From Pyrenula massariospora (Eukaryota > Ascomycota > Eurotiomycetes > Pyrenulales > Pyrenulaceae): a stretch of 64,000 nt of DNA. Positions 20,565 to 30,872 of this stretch are shown here, piece after piece. Numbering within the stretch: the stretch's first letter is position 1; each line of letters starts with the position of its first letter. The stretch covers positions 248,001 to 312,000 of the forward strand of contig JAGFMI010000029.1 of NCBI GenBank assembly GCA_021030905.1, written 5' to 3'. Both the position numbers and the translations under genes were made by a program. The notes under the pieces are model-generated. The model did not search any database. It saw only the letters and a list, made by a program, of their open reading frames with translations, and was not told where the DNA came from.

Positions 20565-22839
20565 GGCCCAGAAACGGCGTCATGGAGATGGTTTTGGTGG
20601 GTATCACAACGTCATTGTCTGGAGAAGTGGAAGCACGCGACGTGTCTGTCCTTCATGGCAGTTTTGAGGCAGCTCCGTTTGGGAAATAGAAGAGGCAGAG
20701 TTGCACCAAAGGAAAGAAATGAAACTCTACCTTCCCCGCCACGAGGTTGACAAGTATCGAGGCAGATCTCGGTCCATCAGTAGCGGCCACACTGGCGTCG
20801 CCTAGAGTCGGATACATCATAGCGCCCAGGTGAAGCGGTGCCTTGGAGCGATCGAGACGATCTCCGGAGCGCCGAAAGCATGATGGACGTGGCCGTGGGG
20901 AAGCATTGACGGATGGATCAATGGGTGATGACGCCGAGGGTGGGGAGCGTGTGGTTGAGGGTATTAAGAGTCGGGATCTGGAGGTTGGGGCATCGTAGCG
21001 GCCCAGCCAGTCACGCCGCTCCTCGGCCACGCCTTGCAAAGTATCCTTTTCCCGCCGCGTCTACGAAAAGTTGGCTTCTATTCTCGATGTCAGTGGGATG
21101 ACTACTACTACTGCGGGCCGATTGCTCCCAGCTACGCGTAGGTTATCGTTAACTTTTTTAACCTCTTAACCACAGGAGTTGACATGCCATGACCTGGCAA
21201 TGGGTCGATGTACCCTCCGGCACATTTGTTCGATCTTTTGCACGACACTGATCGAGGCTTCGGTCACGAGGGTCGTTGTGCCTGGTGCATAATGTGATAA
21301 GCATACATGTGCTTCAGTGCTTGTGCTGCTCAAGCTCTTCTGCATTCCCCCGCGGCCCCGGTTTGTGGCGTTCTTTCTTCCCCACACTTTCGGCCCAAAT
21401 CATGGCTAGAGCTGGTTGCCTTTTGGAGTAGGTCCTTCAAGTTGAGAGATTTTTTTCATATTTCCCGCAAAGGCTCTCCCGAAGGATTTAGCTTCTATCT
21501 ACCTTTGAATTCGGTGATTGCCTAGCTATCAATCCGGGAAACATTGTCGTGTGGAAGAGCGTTTTCAAGTTCACACGACCGAATTATCTCATTTCTCGGC
21601 CGATCGGTAGTCAGATTTTCAAAAGTATTCCGGTTTGTACCCTTACCAAGGCTCGCTCTGTCTCTACTTTTGCATGTTCTACTCTCTCTCGGTCTGACTG
21701 TTTCTCTCTTGCCTCTCAATTCAATATGGGCTTGTCAGCTGTCACGAAATGCTCGAAGGTAGCCGTAGCGGTAAGAAGCTATGACACCCTCACTTCAGCC
21801 AGACGTATGGTCAAGTCTCGATATAAGCAAATGGTGTTAACTCAATCGCAATCTTCTCACAGCAACCCGGCTTCCCTCTCTTTGAAGCAGCCGCCTCCGT
21901 CGCCAGAGCTATGGTAGATCGAGATTGATGAGGCTTTGTCAAAGGTGTACAGAGCTAGTTGACCGAGTTTTGTTATCTTCTATAGAATTGCTTATATCGA
22001 GTCATGACCGTATCATATTAAGCTACTCTAACGGGGTGCTCTTTGCATGGCCGAAAGAGAAATTGGAGCACCGGGGAGGAAAGCTTCCAGCTCAAGACCT
22101 GCTTTTCCTTATTATAACCGATTTAAATACATTCTTAGATGACAGTGCAAACGAGTACGGAATGTGATATCGAATCTGTTGTACTCGCACGCAGGATGGA
22201 AAACAGAATGAGAAATGATGCTAAGAGCCCTCAGCATTGTTTTACTCTATTTGCACATATTTCCCTTCTTGGCTCTAGAGGCAGATTGAAGAGCCATGAT
22301 TTCGGGCTGTAGGTTATTCCCCTAGAGACAACGCATCTGTCTAGATAAGTATTGCACCAGCTACTAGCCGTAGCAGTCGATGTTCGAGCTGTGTCTTAGA
22401 GAAAACGTCACAAAGTCTCCATGAGATTGTTGGTGCTCTTGCATTAGGACGTGGAAGAAAACTTACTCAGGCGGGTAATTAATGAAGATCCTACCAAATC
22501 CGTAGTGAATAGACCTCTGAAGGTGCATGGTTACTTGGACAGCCGTGATAGCTCTACTTCTACCTACTACCCGAATCCTCATACAAATTTGGCGAGAGTC
22601 TCACCAAATATTCGGTTGAGAACAGACTTCCTTCGCAGGTCCAGTACCGACACTGAATCCCCCACGCCAAGCCTTCTACCGTTTGGGGCTCGTAAGATTT
22701 CTCTGCGCCATGACCACACGACAGGTGTTCCAGGTACTTCACGCTCACAACAATCAGCGGTTTTGGTTTCTGCTTAATAGAGTTGCCCATTTCTTTCATG
22801 CGACTCAAGCTTGCTTGCTTCCTTTTTTGAGCTCCAGCC
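20565..22839. other. Divergent intergenic region, about 2.3 kb, no supported gene
   Basis: The region separates the fusion gene (minus) from the PQ-loop gene (plus) and must hold both promoters. Frames of up to 128 codons on either strand show no domain, signal peptide or conserved motif. A non-coding RNA cannot be excluded from sequence alone. Confidence 0.45.
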
Positions 22840-23678
22840 ATGTCTTCCTCTCCCAACCTTGCACCTCGCGAAGCCCTCTCCGGCATCCTCGGTTCCATCT
22901 CGCTCTCCTGCTGGCTTTTCCTTCTCCTACCACAACTACTTGAGAACTACCGCAACTCTTCTGCCGAAGCTGTATCCCTCACTTTTATCTTCGTGTGGTT
23001 TATCGGTGATGTCGCCAATCTCGTCGGAGCCGTATGGGCTGGTCTCGTCCCGGTCATTATCGCCATTGCGGTCTACTTTTGCATTGCGGATGGAGTGCTG
23101 ATTTCTCAGTGTCTGTATTATCGAAGACAGAAGACTGAAGACGAGGAAGGCGAGGACCAGCCGCTATTGCCGCAGCCAGAGGCTCAAGGAGAGAAGGAAA
23201 GAAAGGGCGAAGTATGGAAGAATATCTTGTCAATTTTAGGGGTGATTGCGGTGGGGACAGTAGGCTGGACCATCGCCTGGCAATCAGGCGTATGGACTCC
23301 AACGGAAGAAGATACTACGGACATGGCTGCTGGAGCCCAGATATTGGGCTATCTAAGTGCCGTACTTTATCTTGGTGCCCGGATACCACAGATCATAAAG
23401 AATGCCCAGTCAAAGTCATGCGAAGGTACGTAGACTGTCACGTCATTTACTTGCCATAACGTCTGACATTTAAAGGTCTCTCCCTCCTCTTCTTCATTCT
23501 CTCACTCCTCGGCAATCTTACGTACGGGGCTGGCATCCTCTTCCATTCCACGGAGAAACAATATTTCCTCACCAACCTGCCCTGGCTCATCGGCAGTCTT
23601 GGCACCATGTTTGAAGATATCACTATTTTTATGCAATTTCGATTGTATTCAAAATCTCCAAGACCTGTTGTACAGTAG
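22840..23678 (+). CDS. PQ-loop vacuolar amino-acid transporter-type protein
   Basis: Two exons (22840-23425, 23476-23678) give 262 residues. The GT-AG intron of 50 bases restores the frame into the second half of the final repeat. The protein has the PQ-loop (MtN3-clan) layout: a first repeat with LLPQLLENYRNSSAEAVSL, a variable acidic cytosolic loop, and a second repeat with ARIPQIIKNAQSKSCEGLS, with about seven helices. Yeast relatives (Ypq1-3, Rtc2) export basic amino acids from the vacuole, and animal relatives include PQLC2 and cystinosin. By family, vacuolar localisation and amino-acid export are likely; the substrate is not proven. Its last 50 coding bases overlap, on the opposite strand, the end of the iron-type alcohol dehydrogenase gene. 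Confidence 0.88.
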
Positions 23679-24774
23679 TGAGAGGGATCGGGTTCGTCTT
23701 TATCCAACGATCGTGGAGACTGTTTTCGGCGAGCTTATTCCGGTCGATATGCGGAGGCAACGTACGTGGCATACCTAGTTGGCGGATAACTTTATCTAGA
23801 GCGTCTCCTAGATCTCCTTCCTTGATACCCAGGATTTGAAGTACTCTCTGTTGTCTTTCTTCGTTGACGCTTTTATTGAACTTGCATACTGCAGGCAGAA
23901 GGATGCAAGAGGTCTCTCCATGACCTACTCCCATCGGACCAAGTTGATGTCCAATAGCATGACTAGCCCCCATCGGAACGCCTGACGATGCCGCCGTCAT
24001 GGCTAAGACGACGCCCATCTGACAGCCATATCTCGCCTCGAGGTTACTAGGATCTTCCTTGCATTTCAAGAGACCCGGAATCATCGCTCGAAGGCCCCTC
24101 TCTGCCGCATCATCACCACGTTCGTTTGAATGTAGAGAACACAAGGTCTCAACGCAATGATCGACCGCTCTGATTCCACTCGACAGCCAGACCCACTCCG
24201 GAGTCGTGACTGTCAATTCGGGATCTTGGATTACAATATCTGGGTCGCGCTTTGGATAGAATGCTTTTTTCTGCCCTCCTGGATGTGTGGCGCCTGCAAG
24301 CGACTGGTACTCCCCGCCTGAAAGAGAAGTTGGTATACAGATCAGTGGTATGGTGGGCTCTTTGCCGCCATTTTGCTGGAGATCGGCCAATTGCTCTAGG
24401 GTTGAGACGTCATTGATGAGACCGAACCTCACTATTTTCGCCCCGTCTGTCAAGCTTCCGGCCCCGAGCGTTATCAGGCAATCTACATCCAGGGGCCTCG
24501 CCTCGGTGATGATCTCAAGGATCTCGGTCCATGGCGTATGAGGCTTGATACCCACCCGAGTGCCCACGAGTTTAGAGCCAAGAGTAGTTTTAAGTCGATC
24601 GAGGTTGTCTGTCTTTGTTGCAAGGGACTTGGATGCAATGACATAGACCCGAGACGCATTTAGAGTCGAGTCTACGTGCTTTTTGCACGCTTCCGGGAAA
24701 GGGACGCCATAGCTAATCTTTGGAAATGGCCTTTCGAACGCAGAGCGGAAAGTTTCTGTAGAGAACCATCCCAT
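23629..24774 (-). CDS. Iron-type alcohol dehydrogenase family oxidoreductase
   Basis: A 381-residue single-exon protein of the Fe-ADH superfamily, which also includes maleylacetate reductases. The nucleotide-binding part has LITLGAGSLTDGAK, where the family has the GGGSxxDxAK motif, and IPTSLSGGEYQS. Metal-site residues appear in RAVDHCVETL, GASHAIGHQLG and GVGHGETS, corresponding to the conserved Asp and His ligands. It would be a cytosolic NAD(P)-dependent enzyme. The 'IPTSLSGGE' and 'GxSHAIGHxLG' segments look closer to maleylacetate reductase-like members than to classical alcohol dehydrogenase, but the substrate is not assignable. An upstream in-frame ATG at 24906 would add 44 residues without similarity, so I chose MGWFSTE at 24774. 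The stop overlaps the PQ-loop gene by 50 bases. Confidence 0.85.
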   Translation of the reverse strand: MGWFSTETFRSAFERPFPKISYGVPFPEACKKHVDSTLNASRVYVIASKSLATKTDNLDRLKTTLGSKLVGTRVGIKPHTPWTEILEIITEARPLDVDCLITLGAGSLTDGAKIVRFGLINDVSTLEQLADLQQNGGKEPTIPLICIPTSLSGGEYQSLAGATHPGGQKKAFYPKRDPDIVIQDPELTVTTPEWVWLSSGIRAVDHCVETLCSLHSNERGDDAAERGLRAMIPGLLKCKEDPSNLEARYGCQMGVVLAMTAASSGVPMGASHAIGHQLGPMGVGHGETSCILLPAVCKFNKSVNEERQQRVLQILGIKEGDLGDALDKVIRQLGMPRTLPPHIDRNKLAENSLHDRWIKTNPIPLTTVQQVLEILNTIEIA

Positions 24775-25684
24775 AATTACAGATTGAAGACTAGAATTAG
24801 ACTTAGATAGTACTGTTAAAATAGAGTCTTGGGGATCAAATAAAGTATGTCCGGTACTATGATGTGTCGATATTCGCATGCCATCCCTAATTAGTAAGCC
24901 CCGCAAACAGAGATTTTAGTTGAAAATTATCTTGATCAAATCCTCTCTCAAAAAGCCGCATTTAGCGGCGACCAAGATTAACGTCGGAGGAAAGCTTTCA
25001 AGAGGTGTGGAAGAACCAGCTTCATCTCTTGAAAAATTGTCTCGTTGTAGTGTAAGCTTTGGCATCTTTATGCGTGGAAGTGCATAGTAGCCTCATTAAG
25101 CAAATCTTACCACTATTTGCGCTTTTAGGCTTTTTGAGTGATTCGTTACTATATCAGGTATTTCCAACTTCTTCGAACAAGGGGTCAATTGAATATGACG
25201 AATAGATATTGCAAAATCTTCAAGCGCCTTACTGCTACGAGATCGAGGCGGTGACTTATGGGGAAGAGAGCTCTAGAGAACAGAGCAATTTATAAACCAA
25301 AACTTCCAATAATCATGGATGCGGTGATTAAGCGCCATGCCCCTTTCAGGCTCGACGGCAGCTTTTTCATTTTCACCAAAGGCCAATCAGGGGGCCAATC
25401 AGGGGCAGATCTGTGTTCAATAGGTTGGAGATGTCGATCAGATGATCTAGACTGCGAGTGGCTTTGGTAATACCGCTCCCAATATCCACAGTATAGAAGC
25501 GGGAGTCTCATATTCTGCAAAAACCAATGAGAAGGAGGCAAATTGCGTAGTCACATTGGACTCCAAGAGGAATGTCAAGGCAATATCTGTATTGGTTGTG
25601 ATAGGGTTTGAAGATTGGCTCCGTTCCGTGCAGCAACTCCGGGGTTGGTTCCACCAGTACAGAAATCAAAAAGGCAACAGCAGA
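24775..25684. other. Intergenic region, about 0.9 kb
   Basis: This holds the promoter of the iron-type dehydrogenase and the 3' flank of RPP1, both on the minus strand. The only distinct element is the tandem CCAAT-containing repeat listed separately. No gene is supported. Confidence 0.5.
25381..25404 (+). repeat. Tandem 12-base repeat carrying two CCAAT boxes
   Basis: Two adjacent copies of GGCCAATCAGGG occur at 25381-25392 and 25393-25404. Each contains CCAAT, the site of the fungal Hap/CBC complex. It lies about 600 bases upstream of the dehydrogenase gene and just beyond the 3' end of RPP1, so the gene it may serve is unclear. Confidence 0.55.
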
Positions 25685-26162
25685 TTAGTCGAAGAGACCG
25701 AAACCCATATCCTCGTCCGACTCCTCTTTTTCTTCGGGAAAATTAGTATGCCTCTGCGAATAAAAGTGGAGAACTCGCCTTCTTCCTTCTCCTCTTTCTT
25801 TTCCTCTGCTGGAGCCTCAGCTGCTGCAGCAGCACCACCGCCAGCAGCAGGGGCAGCAGCCGCACCACCTCCCGATCCAACGTTCAGCAGCATATCCTTC
25901 ACATCTTTGCCCTCAAGAGCCTAGCATTGTCAGTCGAATTCTCCCAACCACGAAATGATGTCGAACTTTTGCAAATAGTGTTGTCCATATAGGTTCGACA
26001 TCGGAGACACCAGCTGCTTTGATGAGAGTAAGGAGTTTGTCGGACTGTCAGGATCAGTTACGAATTTGGCGACCCTCGCTTTTGCGCGCTTACAGTGATA
26101 TCAACACCGTCATCCGCAAGGATGAGGGCTGCGTAGGATGTGGCGAGCTCAGCAGTCGACAT
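25685..26162 (-). CDS. RPP1: 60S acidic ribosomal protein P1
   Basis: The ribosomal stalk protein P1 dimerises with P2 and binds elongation factors through its acidic tail. Four exons on the minus strand (26094-26162, 25967-26044, 25779-25920, 25685-25731) give 111 residues, the usual length. The start [19 protein letters not shown] and the helix ending [18 protein letters not shown] are typical of P1 rather than P2. An Ala/Gly hinge and the invariant [11 protein letters not shown] terminus follow. The third intron (25732-25778) begins with GC, not GT; using it gives exactly the canonical acidic tail, and no GT donor in that stretch keeps the frame. The second intron has an unusual GTTCGA donor. 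It is divergent from the UPF0662 gene, with 251 bases between start codons. Confidence 0.95.
25732..25778 (-). other. RPP1: GC-AG intron in RPP1
   Basis: This 47-base intron has donor AAG|GCGAGT, a CATACTAAT branch sequence and acceptor GAAG. The exon edge agrees with the strong consensus usually needed to tolerate GC at the donor. Joining the flanking exons regenerates a tail ending [16 protein letters not shown], typical for the family. Confidence 0.85.
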
Positions 26163-26413
26163 CTTGCTGGTTCCGCTCGAGAGGTTGTTAGTGTAGGGGT
26201 TCGATGTGCTGAGATCGTTGATTGTGTGAGGGTTCAGACCGACCCAGAAATTAGTTTGTGGGAGAGGGCTGTCAAGGACGGCAGGTTTACCCGAGGCGGG
26301 CGGAAAGCTGCCCCGCCTGCTTCAAGTCTGGGGTACTTGGAGGTATGATATCAGAAGTCTTCAGCGAAGATACACCTTTCTCGACCACATATCCTGAATG
26401 AAGCCCATTCGCA

Positions 26414-28020
26414 ATGTCCGACTCTCCGTTCGTTCTCGCGCCCCTTGATCCACGTGAAAAGCCGATCCTTGAAAGCCTCCTCATCATTCGCGACAAGCTG
26501 CTCCTGCTCAAGCAAGATCGATCAACATATGTCAAATCTCAAGATGTCCTACCGTTGTATGAGCAGGTTATCGAGCAGGTTCAAGCACTAAATGTTATCC
26601 GTGAAGACAACAAGCTTGAGCAGAATAGAGGTTTGCAACCAGCGGGCGACCAATGCAATCCCCTTTACTAAGCATGTACAGTCGACAGCATTCTGGACGA
26701 TTGTTTCCAGCTTATTTCGCTGTTCTTCCTCACCATCGGGCGGAACAATGAAGCTCCAGCTGTGTATACAAAGATCTCATTTCTTGTCAGACGTTGCTAA
26801 TCTATTTTCAGGTATTCTTTCACCTCTACTATCCATGTATGCGGCCAGCAATCCTCCCTGCGCTCTTGCTAAATACTCTTTCAGCGACTTGTCGAACATG
26901 TCAAGGAGGCGGCCTTCTACAGTTACAAAGATCTGGCATCGATGGAACAGACGTTGAAGAAGATGGAGAATACTATCGAAAGCGGAAAAGAAACATACTC
27001 GCCAGCTCTTGTCAGCCTCCTACAAAATCGTCTCCAGATCTGCCACAACTTCCTTCACGACTTACGGGAATACCTGAAAAATTTGTCACCGAAGCTCGAA
27101 CCAACATGGGAGAAGCTCGTATCAATCTTGCGCTCAACGGCAGCGGCTAACACTAAGTCAAAAGTGAGTGTACGCCGAGGTGCATGGCTTAGCTGACAGT
27201 CCTAGTTCAATGTGGCTGAAGTCGAAGGTTTCAAGGCTCAGCTTGAGGAGATCAAGGCGACAATGAAAGATGGCCAATTTCTCGCTAAAGACAGCTCTGT
27301 TCCCTCTGGGCAAGAGCTGGTGGTTGGATTGCTGGAACGATGTCTGATGTGGTGTGGTATTGTGCTGGAAAAGTAGGAGAATTGACAACTTCTTGTTGTG
27401 CTCACTGACGTACCGTTAAAGGCAAGGCAAGATTGATGAGCGCTTCCAAGAGACCTACGACAAGCTCGTAGAAGTTCGCAATCATCTCGAGAAGCTACAG
27501 ATCACCCAAGCGTGGTCCTTACGGGAGACAGACCTTTTCCAGTGGCAGAGGAAGCTTGATCGCGTCGATGACTCCAGACGGGACGGCAATTTCTGGGATT
27601 CTGAAGGCAGACCTGCAGATCTGCATGCTCAAAGAGTATGTCCGTATGTTTGGATTTGAGATTCTGCTGACTGGTCAGACCTTGCTTTACCTTCTTCGGC
27701 GAAGCTACGCCTTGATCTATTTCCTCCTGATCAGTTCAGAACCTGTATCTGAGGCAATGCTCCCAATATACAACCAATTGCAGACACTTCGACGATGTCT
27801 TATAGAAGTCAAGAGATCTGGTGGCGTCTCGAATCCTCGCGAATTGTATCCATATAGTATGAAGCTCAATTCGATTGACAACATGCGCGTTGACGGGAAG
27901 TTTCAAATCGGAAAGGATATACCAGAAGGGCAAGGCGTCGTTATTGGTCTACTCTCCGAATGCTACGATTTGGCATACGAGTTGAGAACAGCGGCGGAGA
28001 AGGAAAGCGACTCGGAGTGA
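26414..28020 (+). CDS. UPF0662 (DUF2408) family protein
   Basis: Six exons (26414-26630, 26682-26785, 26885-27163, 27206-27372, 27422-27635, 27679-28020) encode 440 mainly helical residues. I recognise the fungal UPF0662/DUF2408 family. It has an N-terminal LESLLIIRDKLLLLKQDR segment and a first repeat with KEAAFYSYKDL. The second repeat has ELYPYSMKLNSIDNMRVDG and IPEGQGVVIGLLSECYD. The budding-yeast member (YPL260W/Cub1) has been linked to DNA repair and proteasome function, without a defined activity. Five of the exon joins are fixed by frame and family motifs. The exon 2/3 join, using a weak GTCAGA donor and a 99-base intron, is the least certain and may be off by a codon or two. It is probably cytosolic. 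Confidence 0.78.
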
Positions 28021-28339
28021 GCTTTTGGAGTGCGCATTTGCGTTCATCCGGTATTCTGCGCACACGGAGAAGGGACTGCTCGAGATAAGAGGCGGCCTCT
28101 GTCGTTTTTGGAGAAGGTTCGGGAGGTGCTAGCAAGTTAACGGCTACGGCGCCGCATTAATCAGAATTCGTACCTGAATAAACATCATTTTGAAGTTTCC
28201 AGCTCTGACAAGCAAAGATGTAAACACAGAGCCCGTTCCTCCCGGAAATGGTTCCGCCTCATCAGCTCTCGCGCCCGCCAATAAGAAGCCTTCCATTATT
28301 ACCTACAAATTTCCTCATGGCTGCTTGTCGTGGGCAGAC

Positions 28340-30730
28340 ATGAGGTCGCGGCAGCTCTGGACGAGCAGCGTCAGGCATGGCTTCCACCGACGACGCTTGC
28401 TCGCCCGCTGCTACGCTACCGAAGCAGTGTATCCACGCGCCAGAGACGTGACGTCGCGAATACCGCCTTACCAGAAGATTCTTCGCCAATTCGAAGACGT
28501 GCGACGCATTTTGGGGTCTCGACCCCTTGCCCTCGCCGAGAAGATTTTATATTCACACTTGGCCGATCCAGAAGAGTCTCTATTGACCAACAACGACGAT
28601 GGAAAGTCCATCCGGGGAACTGCCAATCTCAAGCTCAAGCCTGATCGAGTGGCCATGCAGGATGCATCCGCTCAAATGGCGATCCTGCAATTCATATCCT
28701 GTGGCCTAGATTCTACGGCAGTACCAGCCTCGATACACTGCGACCACATGATCGTTGGTGAAAGGGGCGCAGATGTCGATCTGCCGCAGTCCATTAGCGG
28801 CAATAAAGAGGTATTCGATTTTCTGGAATCTGCTGCTAAACGGTATGGGATAGAATTCTGGCCGCCGGGTGCTGGGATTATCCACCAGACAGTGCTGGAG
28901 AACTATGCCGCTCCAGGTCTCATGATGTTGGGCACGGACAGCCATACACCAAACGCAGGCGGACTCGGAGCGATTGCCATCGGAGTCGGCGGCGCTGACG
29001 CTGTTGACGCGCTTGTAGATGCCCCATGGGAGCTCAAGGCTCCTAAGATCTGCGGTGTCAGGTTAGAAGGAAAGCTGTCTGGCTGGGCCACCCCGAAAGA
29101 TGTGATACTGCATCTTGCAGGTATCCTGACCGTACGAGGGGGCACAGGCTCTATTATAGAGTACCAAGGTCCTGGCGCAGATACTTTAAGTGCTACTGGC
29201 ATGGCTACAATTTGTAATATGGGAGCGGAAGTAGGTGCTACGACATCAATATTTCCTTACAGTCACCGTATGTCTCCATATCTCAAAGCCACCGGTCGCA
29301 GAGCTATGCTTGATGCTGTAGAAGGCATTGCTTACGGAGACGGCCCATTCAACTTCCTGAGAGCAGACTCCGACGCAGAATATGATGAATTAATAATGAT
29401 TGACTTGGATGCGCTGGAGCCTCACATCAATGGACCTTTTACCCCTGACTTTTCAACGCCGTTATCCAAGTTCAAAGAGGCCGTCAAATCCAACAACTGG
29501 CCGGACAGCTTTGGAGCTGGCCTAATTGGAAGCTGCACAAACAGCTCTTTTGAGGACATGACTAGAGCAGAGGACCTCGTGAAACAGGCGACAGCAGCAG
29601 GCCTGCAGCCTAAGGCAGACTTTTTCATCACTCCCGGTAGCGAGCAAATCCGTGCAACTTTGGAAGATAGCAGAACACTTCAGACGTTTTCATCAGCTGG
29701 CGGGACCGTGCTGGCAAATGCCTGTGGTCCTTGCATTGGGCAGTGGAAACGAACCGACGGTGTTCAGAAAGGCGACGAAAACGCCATCTTTTCCTCCTAT
29801 AATCGCAATTTCCGCGGTCGCAATGATGGCAACGCGAAGACTATGAATTTCCTGGCCTCACCGGAGATCGTGACCGCCATGTCTTATTCTGGATCTACTT
29901 CATTCAATCCAATCACAGATGCAATCCCAACATCATCTGGCGAATTCAAATTCTCTCCTCCCTCTGGCTCCTATCTTCCAAGTTCAGGCTTCTCCACTGG
30001 TAATCCCGCGTTTCAACCATCCCCCACCACCCCAGACCCTTCTATTGAAGTCGTCATCTCTCCTACCTCCTCACGTCTCGCCAAGCTGGAGCCCTTCGAG
30101 CCCTTCCCCGACGGCGAGCTCAAAGACCTCCGCGTCCTTTACAAAGTCAAAGGCCAATGCACCACCGACACCATCAGCGCCGCCGGCCCCTGGCTCAAGT
30201 ACAAAGGCCACCTCCCCAACATCAGCGAAAACACCCTCATCGGCGCCGTCAACGCGGCCACGGGCGAAACAAACGTGGCCTACGACATAGACGGCAGCCC
30301 ATCGTCCATCCCGGAGCTGGCCAAGCGGTGGAAGGGCCAGGGCCGGGCGTGGCTCGTTGTTGCCGAGGACAACTACGGCGAAGGGTCGGCGCGGGAGCAC
30401 GCCGCGCTGCAGCCGCGGTACCTGGGCGGCCGGATCGTGCTGGCGAAGAGCTTTGCGCGCATTCACGAGACGAATCTCAAGAAGCAAGGGGTGGTGCCGT
30501 TGACGTTTAGAGAAAAGGATGATTATGACAAGATCGATGCGTGTGACGAGGTTAGGACAGTGGGGTTGTACGATTTGTTGAAGAATGGGCATAGCGCGGT
30601 GTCGTTGCGGGTTACGAAAAGGGACGGGACTGCTTTCGATGTTCCGGTTAAGCATACGCTGAGCGAGGATCAATGTGGATTTATCTTGGCTGGGAGCGCC
30701 TTGAATCTATTGGCTAAGAAGGCGAAGTAG
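28340..30730 (+). CDS. ACO2: Mitochondrial aconitase, Aco2 type
   Basis: A 796-residue single-exon protein of the aconitase superfamily, close in length to yeast Aco2. The first 28 residues are Arg-rich with few acidic residues (MRSRQLWTSSVRHGFHRRR), a mitochondrial presequence ending near RCYATEA. The catalytic core shows GTDSHTPNAGGLGAIAIGVGG and the three 4Fe-4S ligands Cys399 (GSCTNS), Cys462 and Cys465 (ACGPCIG). The C-terminal swivel domain has DNYGEGSAREHAAL. Yeast Aco2 acts mainly in lysine synthesis, dehydrating homocitrate, whereas Aco1 serves the citrate cycle; by similarity this is the Aco2 type. I chose the first in-frame ATG because upstream sequence has none. The 319 bases between the UPF0662 stop and this start hold no other feature. 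It converges on the nuclease gene 142 bases downstream. Confidence 0.92.
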   Translation: MRSRQLWTSSVRHGFHRRRLLARCYATEAVYPRARDVTSRIPPYQKILRQFEDVRRILGSRPLALAEKILYSHLADPEESLLTNNDDGKSIRGTANLKLKPDRVAMQDASAQMAILQFISCGLDSTAVPASIHCDHMIVGERGADVDLPQSISGNKEVFDFLESAAKRYGIEFWPPGAGIIHQTVLENYAAPGLMMLGTDSHTPNAGGLGAIAIGVGGADAVDALVDAPWELKAPKICGVRLEGKLSGWATPKDVILHLAGILTVRGGTGSIIEYQGPGADTLSATGMATICNMGAEVGATTSIFPYSHRMSPYLKATGRRAMLDAVEGIAYGDGPFNFLRADSDAEYDELIMIDLDALEPHINGPFTPDFSTPLSKFKEAVKSNNWPDSFGAGLIGSCTNSSFEDMTRAEDLVKQATAAGLQPKADFFITPGSEQIRATLEDSRTLQTFSSAGGTVLANACGPCIGQWKRTDGVQKGDENAIFSSYNRNFRGRNDGNAKTMNFLASPEIVTAMSYSGSTSFNPITDAIPTSSGEFKFSPPSGSYLPSSGFSTGNPAFQPSPTTPDPSIEVVISPTSSRLAKLEPFEPFPDGELKDLRVLYKVKGQCTTDTISAAGPWLKYKGHLPNISENTLIGAVNAATGETNVAYDIDGSPSSIPELAKRWKGQGRAWLVVAEDNYGEGSAREHAALQPRYLGGRIVLAKSFARIHETNLKKQGVVPLTFREKDDYDKIDACDEVRTVGLYDLLKNGHSAVSLRVTKRDGTAFDVPVKHTLSEDQCGFILAGSALNLLAKKAK

Positions 30731-30872
30731 AATAAATGTGACGCCCATAGTTTTCACATCTCGAAAATAGTAAAACATACACTTGGTTCATACGCATGTC
30801 AAATTTCTATTATTTTTGCTGTAAGATTCGTTTCATCTTATTCATATGTACATCTTTTCGTATTTTCTGACC

